Origin: Anaerolineales bacterium
Lineage (GTDB): Bacteria; Chloroflexota; Anaerolineae; Anaerolineales; Villigracilaceae
DNA: 23,604 nt
Direction: 5' to 3'
NCBI GenBank assembly: GCA_016789485.1
Contig: JAEURE010000005.1
Location: forward strand, 1 to 23,604
Positions 6,244 through 14,783 of the stretch are shown one piece after another. Numbering within the stretch: the stretch's first letter is position 1; each line of letters opens with the position of its first letter. The notes beneath the pieces were generated by a model, which had not been told where the DNA came from, did not search any database, and saw only the letters and a list, made by a program, of their open reading frames with translations. The position numbers and the translations under genes were made by a program.

Positions 6244-6786
6244 ATGAATAAAAATTTATTCTTGATTCTTACGACTCTATTCGTTCTGTCCTGCAGCACC
6301 TTGTTTCCCCAGGATTCAAATCCGGGCGTGCAAACAAATCCTCCGCGCACAGAAAATACGCCCACAGGCTCAATACCCAGGGAACTGATTGGATTTATCG
6401 AAGTCCGCTTACACCCCAAAGATGGGGACCTGAATGAAATGCTGGCGTCAGAGGCGGAAAAAGCGGCTGCGGCTGGCCTGCTCCCCGTTGTTGAGTTCGA
6501 TGCAGACTGGTGTCCTCCATGTCAGGCGATCAAAAAGTATTTGGAGGCTAAGAACGAATTAATGCTCAAAGCGTACGATGGGATGTATATCATCAAACTG
6601 GATGTCGATGAATGGGGCTGGGAGAATGGCAAGGTTGAGAATTTCACTGTAGAGGCAATCCCTGTCTATTTCAAATTGGACGAACAAGGGGAGCCCACAG
6701 GGGAATTCATTGACGGCGGCGCATGGGATGAGGATATTCCAGAAAACATTGCACCTGTAATGGATTCATTCTTCCATGGCGGATAA
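6244..6786 (+). CDS. Thioredoxin-fold lipoprotein
   Basis: The 180-residue protein has a lipoprotein signal (lipobox LSC with C17), a Pro/Thr-rich linker (about 22-45) and a thioredoxin domain. The active site EFDADWCPPCQAIKKYL has redox cysteines C90 and C93, and the cis-proline segment is EAIPVYF (P140). It resembles the C-terminal gamma domain of DsbD, or a thioredoxin of the cytochrome c or disulfide-reduction pathways, anchored outside the membrane. An in-frame ATG at 6226 overlaps the previous stop. The ATG at 6244 is preferred because AGGA lies 5 bases before it and the signal peptide then begins MNKNLFLIL. It is translationally close to the DsbD-N-like lipoprotein upstream, pointing to a shared pathway. 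Confidence 0.85.
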   Translation: MNKNLFLILTTLFVLSCSTLFPQDSNPGVQTNPPRTENTPTGSIPRELIGFIEVRLHPKDGDLNEMLASEAEKAAAAGLLPVVEFDADWCPPCQAIKKYLEAKNELMLKAYDGMYIIKLDVDEWGWENGKVENFTVEAIPVYFKLDEQGEPTGEFIDGGAWDEDIPENIAPVMDSFFHGG

Positions 6787-6845
6787 AAGCAGTTTCGCCA
6801 AAAATCCAGACCTTCGTGATGGTATTCAAATTAATCCTGCCACGA

Positions 6846-6851
6846 TATAAT
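6846..6851 (+). promoter_or_regulatory. -10 element of the cyclase-ATPase gene
   Basis: A perfect TATAAT sits 40 bases before the ATG at 6892; the predicted start is about 6858. The -35 region (TATTCA, 17 bases upstream) is weak. Confidence 0.45.
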
Positions 6852-6891
6852 ATGAAACCATATTTAATAGTTGAGGACCCAGGTCCCATCC

Positions 6892-9800
6892 ATGTCGTTA
6901 TCCCTGATTGAAACGCTAAAAAGCTATATTCCAGATATTCTTCAAAAAAGGATCGCAGCCGAACCAACGCCTCCAAACAAACCGTTTGGAGAATTTTATC
7001 AGGCGGCCGTCCTTTTTGTTGATATTTCAGGTTTCACCGCACTGACAGAGCAATTTGCAGCAAAGGGACCTTCCGGCGCCGAGGATATTTCTGCTGTTTT
7101 GAATGATTTTTACGGGCAATGGATCAACATCATAAAAAGTTACGGCGGGGATATCATCAAATTTGCGGGCGATGGTTTGCTGGTCATCTGGCAATACAAC
7201 AATCTTGAAAAAGCAAGCCTGCTTGCAGCCCAAACAGCTCTTGAAGCACGCAAAAAACTGGAAACTTTCCGCATAGGCGGCCATACTCTTTCCACACGCA
7301 TCGCACTGGGGGCGGGACAAATCGCATTGACGGGTCTGGGCGGCGTGTTCAACCGCTGGGAAATGGTCATCACTGGCGATGCGTTGGATCAGATCAGTAT
7401 GGCTCAAAAGACTCTCAAGCCCGGGCAGATCATTGTTTCTGTGGAGGCATGGGAACAGATAAAGAAATATGGGGTTGGCGTTCCAGCTGAAGAGGGGCGA
7501 ATGCTATTGTCGGGGGTCAACTCCCAGATCCCGAAAGAAGCGCCTCGTTACTTCAACCTGAAAGAAGACAGCATCCCCGCACTTAGATCGTATATCCCGG
7601 GCGCGATTGCAAAACGTATCGATGCCGGACAATCGGATTGGCTTGCAGAACTTCGGCGTGTTACAAGTCTCTTCATCAACATCCCTGAAATGACGCGTGG
7701 AACGGATACCGACCTCGCACAGAAGCTTGCGCAAATTTTGCAAAGTACTATCTACCGATATGAAGGCAGCGTCAACAAGATCGCAGTGGATGAAAAGGGA
7801 GTTTCGCTTTTGGCGGCCTTTGGGCTTCCGCCATTTTCGCATGAAGACGATCCCTTGCGCGGGGTTCTTGCGGCGCAGGATATCCTCACCGCGGTGAAAG
7901 AACTGGGACTGGGATGTTACATTGGCATTGCCACAGGGCGCATGTTCTGCGGCGTGATCGGCAATGAAAAGCGCAGGGACTATACGATCAATGGCGACGC
8001 GGTGAATTTGGCGGCACGCTTAATGCACGCCATTTCAGAAAATATGAGCACGCCTGCGGGAGAACTTATTCAGATCATTTGTGATACAAGCACCTATGAA
8101 GGCGCAAAAAGCCGCGTGGATTTTATTTCAATGGATCCCATCAATATCCGTGGCAAGTCCCATCCAGTGCCTATTTTTATTCCGCAAGCCCGTCATGCAA
8201 AAGGCAAGGGACAGATTGCATTAACCGACATGATCGGGCGTGAAGAGGAACGGTTTGCCATTGCGGAAGCCTTGCGTGCTTTGATCACAAAAGAAAGCAG
8301 GGCGGTCATCATCGAGGGCGAAGCAGGGTTTGGAAAATCGCGGCTGGTGGAGGAGTTATACCGCCAGGCTGGCGCGATGAATGTGAACATTCTGCTTGGT
8401 CTTGGAGAAGCCATTGAACAGGGCACTCCCTATCACGTCTGGAAGGATATTACGAAAAAAATATTCAACCTTGACGAGCAGGAAAGCATTGCAGAACAAA
8501 AACTCGTTTTCGAAAAATTGATGAATGAGAACGCGGAGCTCAAAGAGCGCGCGTCCCTGTTAAGTGCAGTGCTGCCGTTTGCAATCCCTGATAATGAAAA
8601 CACAAAGAACATAATCGGCGACGCACGTGCAAACGCCATGCACCATCTCATCATTGAACGGCTCTCGCAAGCAGCGTCACGTACTCCGATCGCACTTGTG
8701 ATTGAGGATGTGCATTGGCTGGACTCCGGCTCCTGGGCATTATTAACTCTTGCAGTGCAACGGGTCACGCCGCTGCTAGTCGTGATCACTGCACGACCCA
8801 TGGGCGTGAATGCACCGATGAGCTTCAAGCAGATACGGGACATGCAATTCACGCGGTTTTTATCGCTCGCACCGCTCAGCAATCTTGACATCGAAACCCT
8901 GCTTCAGCAACGATTGAATGTGCAAAAATTACCGAATGAACTTGTCACATTTATTCGGAACAAGGCGGAGGGTCATCCCTTTTACAGCGAGGAACTGGCT
9001 TACGCTTTGCGCGACAGCGGCTTCATCGAAATCAAAAATAATGAATGCCGCATCACTTCCGCTGCAGGGGACTTGGAGGAACTCAACCTGCCAGGCTCAC
9101 TGGAAGGAGTGATCACCAGCCGCATCGACAAAATGCCGCCTTCGCATCAACTCACCCTGAAAGTTGCTTCCGTTATCGGGAGAGTTTTCGCCCTGCGGGA
9201 ATTGTCTGCCATTTACCCGATCAAATCTGAACTGGCTGAATTACCGGAATATTTATCCAACCTGGAAAAACAAGAGCTGACCATCCTCGATACGCCCGAT
9301 CCTGAAGTATCGTATTTATTCAAACACATCATTACACAAGAAGTGGCATATAACCTGTTACTCTACTCGCAGAGACGCTCCCTGCACCGCGCCATTGCCG
9401 AATGGTATGAAGGATCCTTCATGCAGGACATCATCACCTACTACCCAGTCCTGGCACATCACTGGAAACAGGCAGATGTTCCTCAAAAAGCCATTGAGTA
9501 CCTTGAAAAGTCAGGCGAAATGGCTTTCCGAAATGGTACCTACCGGGAGGCGATCCAATTCTTTTCGCAGGCGCTTGAAAAAGCAGACAATGAAAGGGAT
9601 TTAAACATCCCCCCCTTGAAACGGGCATTCTGGCTCAGGCGCATGGGCGAAGCGCAAATGGGCCTCGGCGATATGGACTCGGCCCGGAAACATCTCCGCA
9701 AAGCAGTTTCCATCCTTAAACATCCCAGCCCAGCCACATCCATGGGTGTTGTTTTTGGCTTAGCGGCACAGTGGTTCATCCAAAACCTGCATCGCCATTT

Positions 9801-10995
9801 CCCGCATGTTTTTCTTGGGCGGTTAAAGGACAAGGACAAAGAGCTTCAGGAAGTGGCGCAAATTTTTACCTATCTGGGTCATGTGAATTATATTAAGTTG
9901 GAAAGTCTGCCGATGTTTTTTCACACCCTGGGAAGTTTGAATCTTTCTGAAGACGGCGGTAGTATGTCCCCAGCTCGCGTGTGGGCGCTGGGTTCTGCCA
10001 GTGCAATCTTCGGCTTTATCCCCAATCATAAACTGGCAAAACACTATACGGAAAAAGCCATTGAAGCCTCGGCACAAGTGGATAATCCCCGTTCCCAGAT
10101 ATGGACATATCTGGCTGTAGGCACATACCAGCTCGGCATCGCGGAATGGGATGCTTCTCGAATAGCCTTGCAAAAGGCAAAAGAGTTATCCATCAGCGCA
10201 TCAGACAATCACCTTGAAGGTGATGCAGAAACTGTCCTGGCTGGATTGGAATTCTATCGCGGCGCTAATTTTGCACAGAGCAAACAACATTACAACAGTC
10301 TGATGGCGCAGGGAAGTAAATCCGGAAATCAATTGCACCGCACCTGGGCGACTTATGGAATTTCCTTCCTTCACATCCTTCAAGGAGAGTTCCAGCAAGC
10401 CCTGCAGAACGCAAAGGGTGGTGAACTGCTCGACCCTACGCCGATCAATATCGCCCATTTAAACAGCATTCGTGCCATGGCAAACTGGAGATTGGGAAAT
10501 GAAGAAGAGGCGGTCAAAGCCATGGCGAAGGCTTTGCCAATCTTAATTTCACTTCCACCGCAGGTTTATTCCCTGCTGATTTCATATAGGATGCTTTCAC
10601 AAATCACTCTTGAGATGTGGGAGCAAAAGAAAAATTTTAACATCCACGGCTGGCAGACAGAAAGTGAAATCCAAAAAACTTTCAAGTCGCTGCAAAAAAT
10701 GCTCAGAAAATTTAAACCGGCCTTTCCAATTGGAGAACCCGGTTATCTGTTGTACCGCGGCATGCAAAAATGGATGAAAGGAAAAAGAGAATCAGCGCAA
10801 AAAGACTGGCAGGCAAGCGCCCAGTCTGCAAGAAGGCTTTCCATGCCATGGGACGAAGCCGTCGCCTTGCGGGAAATCGGCAGGCACACGGAAGGAGATT
10901 TGCGCAGGATCCATCTTGAAAATGCACTTACACTGTTTACATCCTGTCAGGCAGAATATGACATGATGGACACAAAGAAATTATTGGAAAAATAA
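6892..10995 (+). CDS. Soluble-adenylyl-cyclase-like protein: two cyclase domains, ATPase domain and helical repeats
   Basis: The 1367-residue cytoplasmic protein has the layout of animal soluble adenylyl cyclase (ADCY10). Cyclase domain C1 (about 35-215) holds both metal-binding aspartates, D44 in FVDISGFT and D94 in KFAGDG, plus K90. At the later site it reads TGDALDQISMAQ, without the catalytic Asn/Arg. Domain C2 (about 250-430) is the opposite: FINIPEM and KIAVDEKGVS replace the metal sites, but AVNLAARL supplies N372 and R376. Together they could build one composite active site making cAMP from ATP (nucleotide specificity inferred). A STAND/AAA-like ATPase follows, with Walker A GEAGFGKS (476-483) and Walker B ALVIEDVHW (601-609), then TPR-like helical repeats. 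A TTG at 6871 is in frame, but 6892 is the first ATG and directly precedes the conserved domain. No strong ribosome site is visible. Confidence 0.9.
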   Translation: MSLSLIETLKSYIPDILQKRIAAEPTPPNKPFGEFYQAAVLFVDISGFTALTEQFAAKGPSGAEDISAVLNDFYGQWINIIKSYGGDIIKFAGDGLLVIWQYNNLEKASLLAAQTALEARKKLETFRIGGHTLSTRIALGAGQIALTGLGGVFNRWEMVITGDALDQISMAQKTLKPGQIIVSVEAWEQIKKYGVGVPAEEGRMLLSGVNSQIPKEAPRYFNLKEDSIPALRSYIPGAIAKRIDAGQSDWLAELRRVTSLFINIPEMTRGTDTDLAQKLAQILQSTIYRYEGSVNKIAVDEKGVSLLAAFGLPPFSHEDDPLRGVLAAQDILTAVKELGLGCYIGIATGRMFCGVIGNEKRRDYTINGDAVNLAARLMHAISENMSTPAGELIQIICDTSTYEGAKSRVDFISMDPINIRGKSHPVPIFIPQARHAKGKGQIALTDMIGREEERFAIAEALRALITKESRAVIIEGEAGFGKSRLVEELYRQAGAMNVNILLGLGEAIEQGTPYHVWKDITKKIFNLDEQESIAEQKLVFEKLMNENAELKERASLLSAVLPFAIPDNENTKNIIGDARANAMHHLIIERLSQAASRTPIALVIEDVHWLDSGSWALLTLAVQRVTPLLVVITARPMGVNAPMSFKQIRDMQFTRFLSLAPLSNLDIETLLQQRLNVQKLPNELVTFIRNKAEGHPFYSEELAYALRDSGFIEIKNNECRITSAAGDLEELNLPGSLEGVITSRIDKMPPSHQLTLKVASVIGRVFALRELSAIYPIKSELAELPEYLSNLEKQELTILDTPDPEVSYLFKHIITQEVAYNLLLYSQRRSLHRAIAEWYEGSFMQDIITYYPVLAHHWKQADVPQKAIEYLEKSGEMAFRNGTYREAIQFFSQALEKADNERDLNIPPLKRAFWLRRMGEAQMGLGDMDSARKHLRKAVSILKHPSPATSMGVVFGLAAQWFIQNLHRHFPHVFLGRLKDKDKELQEVAQIFTYLGHVNYIKLESLPMFFHTLGSLNLSEDGGSMSPARVWALGSASAIFGFIPNHKLAKHYTEKAIEASAQVDNPRSQIWTYLAVGTYQLGIAEWDASRIALQKAKELSISASDNHLEGDAETVLAGLEFYRGANFAQSKQHYNSLMAQGSKSGNQLHRTWATYGISFLHILQGEFQQALQNAKGGELLDPTPINIAHLNSIRAMANWRLGNEEEAVKAMAKALPILISLPPQVYSLLISYRMLSQITLEMWEQKKNFNIHGWQTESEIQKTFKSLQKMLRKFKPAFPIGEPGYLLYRGMQKWMKGKRESAQKDWQASAQSARRLSMPWDEAVALREIGRHTEGDLRRIHLENALTLFTSCQAEYDMMDTKKLLEK

Positions 10996-11026
10996 AAGGC
11001 TTTCGAGAATGTGTCGAAAGCCTTTT
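10994..11026. terminator. Bidirectional terminator between the cyclase gene and the ABC operon
   Basis: AAAAGGCTTTCGA pairs with TCGAAAGCCTTTT around a 7-base loop. T-rich sequence follows on the + strand (TTTTATTTT) and on the minus strand (TTTTATTTTT). It overlaps the cyclase stop codon and lies 14 bases past the ABC ATPase stop. Confidence 0.85.
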
Positions 11027-11040
11027 ATTTTGTCACAAAA

Positions 11041-11769
11041 CTAGTGAATCGTTCCGCGTGCAAGCTCTATAATTTCTTTTTTATCTTCGTAAGTTCGCAC
11101 CAGTTTGCCATCCTGCATTTGCAGAACGCGATCCACATACTGACACATGCGCAAATCATGCGTCACGATGATACCTGCGCGTTCATTTTCGTGAATGAGA
11201 TTCGCAAAAGTCTCCACAACTTGAAAAGCGCGTTCGGTATCCAACGATGCAGTTGGTTCGTCAGCCAAAACTACTGCGGGATTATGGATCAACGCGCGGG
11301 CAATCGCCACTCGTTGTTGTTGACCGCCAGACATTTGCGCCGGCAGGTTATGCAAACGATCCGACAACCCCAGCCGCGCAAGCAGTTCATCCGAACGGAT
11401 GCGGCTGGCATGATCCAATCTGCCATTCAATCGCAGCATGAATTCCACATTTTCGCGGGCAGACAAAAACGGGATCAGGTTATTCGACTGAAAAGTAAAG
11501 CCGATCTTTTCACGGCGCAACTTCACACGCTGTTTTTCATTCATTTGGGCAAGGTCCTGCCCGTCGATCAACACCTGTCCGCTGGTCGGCGTGAGTAAAG
11601 CTGCCAAAATGGACAACATAGTGGTTTTGCCCGAACCGCTTGGTCCGACCAACGCCACAAACTCTCCAGACTTTACCTGAAACGAGACATGATCCACAGC
11701 GTTGATGGTTGCGCCGTCCAACAAGAAAGACTTTACCAAATCACGAACTTCAAGAGCTATAGTTGACAT
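11041..11769 (-). CDS. ABC transporter ATP-binding protein, LolD/MacB type
   Basis: The 242-residue ATPase carries Walker A GPSGSGKTT, the Q-loop region FQSNNLIPFLSARENV, the signature MSGGQQQRVAIARAL, Walker B VVLADEPTASLD and the switch histidine in IIVTHDLRM. The signature's MSGGQQQRV and the switch-region wording are typical of the LolD/MacB/DevA group, which works with FtsX-type permeases in export, lipoprotein release or mechanotransmission, not import. The gene follows the permease by 7 bases in the same direction, with AGGT before its ATG. No HlyD-like adaptor is encoded in the window. A two-way terminator ends the operon. Confidence 0.93.
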   Translation of the reverse strand: MSTIALEVRDLVKSFLLDGATINAVDHVSFQVKSGEFVALVGPSGSGKTTMLSILAALLTPTSGQVLIDGQDLAQMNEKQRVKLRREKIGFTFQSNNLIPFLSARENVEFMLRLNGRLDHASRIRSDELLARLGLSDRLHNLPAQMSGGQQQRVAIARALIHNPAVVLADEPTASLDTERAFQVVETFANLIHENERAGIIVTHDLRMCQYVDRVLQMQDGKLVRTYEDKKEIIELARGTIH

Positions 11770-11776
11770 TTTTTAC

Positions 11777-12937
11777 CTACCCCAACCGAAGAGCCTTAAG
11801 CGGCTCGATACGAACTGCATAAATAATGGATACCATCCCGCCAAATGGACCAATTGCCAAAAGCAATGCGATGGCGATCAAAGAACGCGCACCATTGAAA
11901 ACCAGTGGAATCGTGGGAGGGAAGCCCAGTGAGAACAAATACGTCAGACCGCCTCCAATTCCAACCCCAAGGGCGGTCACAAAAATGATTTGAATCACAG
12001 CGGACAGACCCACCACTCCATTTGAAGAACCAATGGCTTTCAAAACGCCGATTTGCGGAACTTTCTGCAATATTTGAATTTGGAAAAAACCGCCGATGAC
12101 AAGAATACCGATCAGCAAGGTAAAGACTCCCTGCGTTTGGACCGTTCCCTGCTGGGCAGAGTACCCGGGGATATTGTTGATGGTCGTTTCAATATCGGCA
12201 ACTTCAATGTTGGAAACTTCCTCTGTCAGCTTTGCAGCCATAACCTCCGCCTGCAAGGGGTCGGTCAACTTAACGGCAATGATGTTGGGGTACGGCGTGT
12301 CACTGGTCAACTCGGATTCAGATTGCGGGCGTATCTTTTCCCAGGTTGCAGCTGGGACAAAGATCGTGGGCTGGAAGAAATACGATGGTCCCTCCACCAA
12401 ACCAACGATCTTTAATTCGAAAAATTCATCTTCCGTGCCTTGTGTGGAGCGAATCTGGATAGTATCGCCAATCTGAATATCGGTACGCAGCGCCACATTG
12501 CGATCTATTACAGCTTCGCGAGCTTCCCCGCCGCGAAATTCACGACCATCAATGATCGGAGGCATGCCTGGTCTGCCGGGTTCCGCTCCAAGCATGGATA
12601 CTTTCAAAGACTCAGGCAGAGAGACGATCTCTGTACTGGATGTATAAATCGCGCCCGCATCTGCGACGCCGTCTACACGACGGACTGATTTTACAGTGTT
12701 TGTTTCCAAACGGCTGGATGAAATGCTATAGTCCGATTTCTCCAAAAAGACTACAAGCTGTGCATCCAAATTGGCCACATACTGACGATTGCCATTGGCA
12801 AGCCCCTCACCAAGCGCAGCAATAAATAAAACTAATAAAGTGATCAGTGCGATCACCAATGCCACAAGCAAAAAACGCCCCTTGTTACGAACCACTTCCT
12901 TGATGGCGAGATATGTTGCAAGAAAAATATTCTTCAT
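11777..12937 (-). CDS. FtsX/MacB-type ABC permease (DevC-like)
   Basis: The 386-residue protein has an N-terminal membrane helix (about 20-42), a large extracytoplasmic domain and three C-terminal helices (GVFTLLIGILVIGGFF, IQIIFVTALGVGIGGGL, SLIAIALLLAIGPFGGMV). This is the four-helix layout of MacB-like permeases. The segment LQKVPQIGVLKAIGSS is the conserved coupling region of FtsX-domain proteins. It should pair with the ATPase encoded just downstream. The extracytoplasmic part (about 45-250) contains a MacB periplasmic-core-like region with GADPG-type wording (MLGAEPGRPGMPPI). The peroxiredoxin-like gene ends 21 bases before this start, so all three are probably one operon. Substrate unknown. 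Confidence 0.9.
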   Translation of the reverse strand: MKNIFLATYLAIKEVVRNKGRFLLVALVIALITLLVLFIAALGEGLANGNRQYVANLDAQLVVFLEKSDYSISSSRLETNTVKSVRRVDGVADAGAIYTSSTEIVSLPESLKVSMLGAEPGRPGMPPIIDGREFRGGEAREAVIDRNVALRTDIQIGDTIQIRSTQGTEDEFFELKIVGLVEGPSYFFQPTIFVPAATWEKIRPQSESELTSDTPYPNIIAVKLTDPLQAEVMAAKLTEEVSNIEVADIETTINNIPGYSAQQGTVQTQGVFTLLIGILVIGGFFQIQILQKVPQIGVLKAIGSSNGVVGLSAVIQIIFVTALGVGIGGGLTYLFSLGFPPTIPLVFNGARSLIAIALLLAIGPFGGMVSIIYAVRIEPLKALRLG

Positions 12938-12958
12938 GACGCTTCTTTCAAATGTAGA

Positions 12959-13558
12959 TTAGACGACGGGCTTCGAATCAAACGGTTTATTCCAATCCAC
13001 ACCCATAATTCCGTGCAAAATCAAATCCACAGCAGGATGATCGGCAATATCTTCATAATAGTACGGCAGGCGGACTCGCCCATCCGTGCCGATGATAAAG
13101 GTACCGGACATTTGATAGGCATCCTGCCCTGCATGTGGAAGTTCGGGTTTGTATCCTTTTTGACGTGCCAGCCTGCGGTTGGATAGCCAAATGCGCGGAG
13201 AAAGCAGGGTTTGCCATGCTGTACCTTGGTACAAGCCATAAGCGCGATAGGCAGTCCTATCCGGGTCTGCCAGGCATATTGCACTGGGTGCGCGTTGTTC
13301 GCAGAAAGCTTTGGCAGATTCCGCCGAGGCGTGAGAAATGATCGCCAGGCGCAGCCCTTTCTCGGTTAACGCTTGATGCGCACCAATCAATTGATCCATC
13401 ATCTCTTTGCATTGCGGGCATCCAAAATGACGGGTAAACGCCAGCACCAGCACACTCTTCTGCCACAGGGAAGAAAGCTGCACGGACTTGCCATTCGCAC
13501 CCAACAACTTCACATCGGGCGCGGGGTCATTAAATTTGAGTTGATTTTTTATTGCCAT
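12959..13558 (-). CDS. Peroxiredoxin-like protein (AhpC/TSA superfamily, PRXL2-like)
   Basis: The 199-residue protein has a thioredoxin fold starting with the typical DPAPDVKLLGANGKSVQLSS segment and the motif LAFTRHFGCPQCKEMM, where C47 and C50 form a CxxC. In classic AhpC the first cysteine sits in a PxxxTxxC motif. The RHFGCPxC form instead marks the PRXL2/AhpC-TSA_2 branch, whose members reduce peroxides or act as thiol oxidoreductases. No signal peptide is seen, so it should be cytoplasmic. It is the first gene of an operon with an FtsX-type ABC transporter. The ATG follows AAGGA. The promoter upstream has a tandem 11-bp repeat that could bind a redox regulator (inference). Confidence 0.85.
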   Translation of the reverse strand: MAIKNQLKFNDPAPDVKLLGANGKSVQLSSLWQKSVLVLAFTRHFGCPQCKEMMDQLIGAHQALTEKGLRLAIISHASAESAKAFCEQRAPSAICLADPDRTAYRAYGLYQGTAWQTLLSPRIWLSNRRLARQKGYKPELPHAGQDAYQMSGTFIIGTDGRVRLPYYYEDIADHPAVDLILHGIMGVDWNKPFDSKPVV

Positions 13559-13601
13559 GTCTTCCTTACAGGTATTGAAATCTCAAAATTTGAACATCGA
13601 G

Positions 13602-13642
13602 ATTATACTACATTGCACATGTTTTGCAAAGGTTTTGCAAAG
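13602..13642 (-). promoter_or_regulatory. Promoter of the peroxiredoxin-ABC operon with tandem GTTTTGCAAAG repeat
   Basis: On the minus strand TATAAT (13607-13602) lies 16 bases downstream of TTGCAA (13629-13624). The -35 element sits within the first of two exact tandem copies of GTTTTGCAAAG (13621-13631 and 13632-13642). TTGCAA is itself palindromic, so each copy offers a symmetric site, spaced 11 bp, about one helical turn. This is typical of operator layout. Confidence 0.55.
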
Positions 13643-13663
13643 GGAGATTTTTTACGACAATCC

Positions 13664-13694
13664 AAAAAAAGAGCATACAGTTATCTGTATGCTC
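13664..13694 (-). terminator. Intrinsic terminator of the SDH/Clp-fold protease gene
   Basis: On the minus strand GAGCATACAG-ATAA-CTGTATGCTC forms a perfect 10-bp stem followed by seven T. It begins 7 bases after the protease stop and insulates the peroxiredoxin operon. Confidence 0.92.
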
Positions 13695-13700
13695 CAAAAT

Positions 13701-14708
13701 TTACGCGATATGCAAAATGGACTTTTCAACCTTGCCGCCATTCTTTGCCACCCGCCGCCAACTGCTGTTGTCGTTGAGCGAAATCCAGCGCCTTTCTTCG
13801 GTGCGGTAGAACCAATCCTTGTCCTGCTGGTAATACACAAGCACGCCTGTCGATTCCCAAATATTGAGAATCTCATTTCCATGCGCATGCGTGTCGTCGA
13901 AGTCGGTGGTAGCCCGTTGACCCATCTCGCTGTAGAGTTCGTTCAACTCCAGCAGAAGCGTGTTGATCTCTGGAGAGAGATGATTCACCTTTAAGCCAAT
14001 GCGTTTGGCTTCTTCAATCAGGATTGGATACCCGTGCGATGGATATTTTGAATTTAAGGTAGCGGCAATATTTTCGGCCACCTTTTCATCTTCAATATGA
14101 TAGGCAAGCAATTCCTTGCACAACATGATGGATAAGGATTCGGCACGGTCTACCGCGCCAATCACAAGCGGATGCACATGCTGGAATAATTGCTGGTACG
14201 GGTTCTCGCTCGTATTGGACCCTTGAGCCTGCCACAGTTTCACGACGCGATTCAATTCATCCAGGCTGACGCTCACGCGGTCATTGTCGCGATCTATCGG
14301 GGAAAGTGCATGTGTAAGGGAAGTATCCACCGAGGTAAGATATGCCATTGGCCCCATCTGGATCTCATTTGCACCAAGAGTGATCATCGTTGCTGCGGAA
14401 GCGCACTCCAGCGGAACCACAGCCACGACCTGCTTGCAATACTGGCGCAGCAGATTTACGATCCGCAGGGAGGCCTGCCCATTTCCGCCGCTGGATTTTA
14501 TGAAAAGATAAATATTTTCCTGATTACCGATCTTTTCCAATAACTCAAACAATGCCAGCACATCATCATGGCAGACGCTGCCGCGTGGGTTATTGAAGTA
14601 GGTCACCAAGGTGCCGCCAAGCAGTTTATTGACCTGCTTGATAATGCTCTGGGTCTTTTCAAATAATATGGGGGGTTGTTTTTCCTTGTTCTTGTTCTGG
14701 GTCGCCAT
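13701..14708 (-). CDS. SDH-family Clp-fold serine protease (serine dehydrogenase proteinase-like)
   Basis: The 335-residue protein has a ClpP/crotonase fold core: IYLFIKSSGGNGQASLRIV (66-84, oxyanion-type SSGG), then VVPLECASAATMITLGANEI (98-116), where S104 in CASAAT is the likely nucleophile, and MGPMAYLTSVDTSL. This pattern matches the SDH_sah / signal peptide peptidase SppA-like branch. The catalytic lysine or His/Asp partners cannot be assigned by eye. No signal peptide or membrane helix is present, so it is probably cytoplasmic. The last 70 residues form an extension ending in a Trp-rich stretch (DWFYRTEERRWISLNDNSSW) of unknown role. AGGAG lies 8 bases before the ATG. The GH3 gene ends 75 bases upstream on the same strand. 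Confidence 0.83.
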   Translation of the reverse strand: MATQNKNKEKQPPILFEKTQSIIKQVNKLLGGTLVTYFNNPRGSVCHDDVLALFELLEKIGNQENIYLFIKSSGGNGQASLRIVNLLRQYCKQVVAVVPLECASAATMITLGANEIQMGPMAYLTSVDTSLTHALSPIDRDNDRVSVSLDELNRVVKLWQAQGSNTSENPYQQLFQHVHPLVIGAVDRAESLSIMLCKELLAYHIEDEKVAENIAATLNSKYPSHGYPILIEEAKRIGLKVNHLSPEINTLLLELNELYSEMGQRATTDFDDTHAHGNEILNIWESTGVLVYYQQDKDWFYRTEERRWISLNDNSSWRRVAKNGGKVEKSILHIA

Positions 14709-14769
14709 TTTGTATTCTCCTAACCTAAGGGTGGCGGGATAATATCATTTATTTATTAATCAATGTTTA

Positions 14770-14779
14770 GACATATGTC
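14770..14779. repeat. Perfect 10-bp palindrome GACATATGTC
   Basis: It lies between the GH3 stop and the protease start, inside an AT-rich spacer, about 62 bases upstream of the protease ATG. It could be an operator; there is no further support. Confidence 0.3.
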
Positions 14780-14783
14780 CTAT

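Noticed and set aside
11011..11598. 195-codon + strand frame opposite the ABC ATPase gene
   Set aside because: It is a shadow of a well-supported ATPase gene, with no family resemblance.
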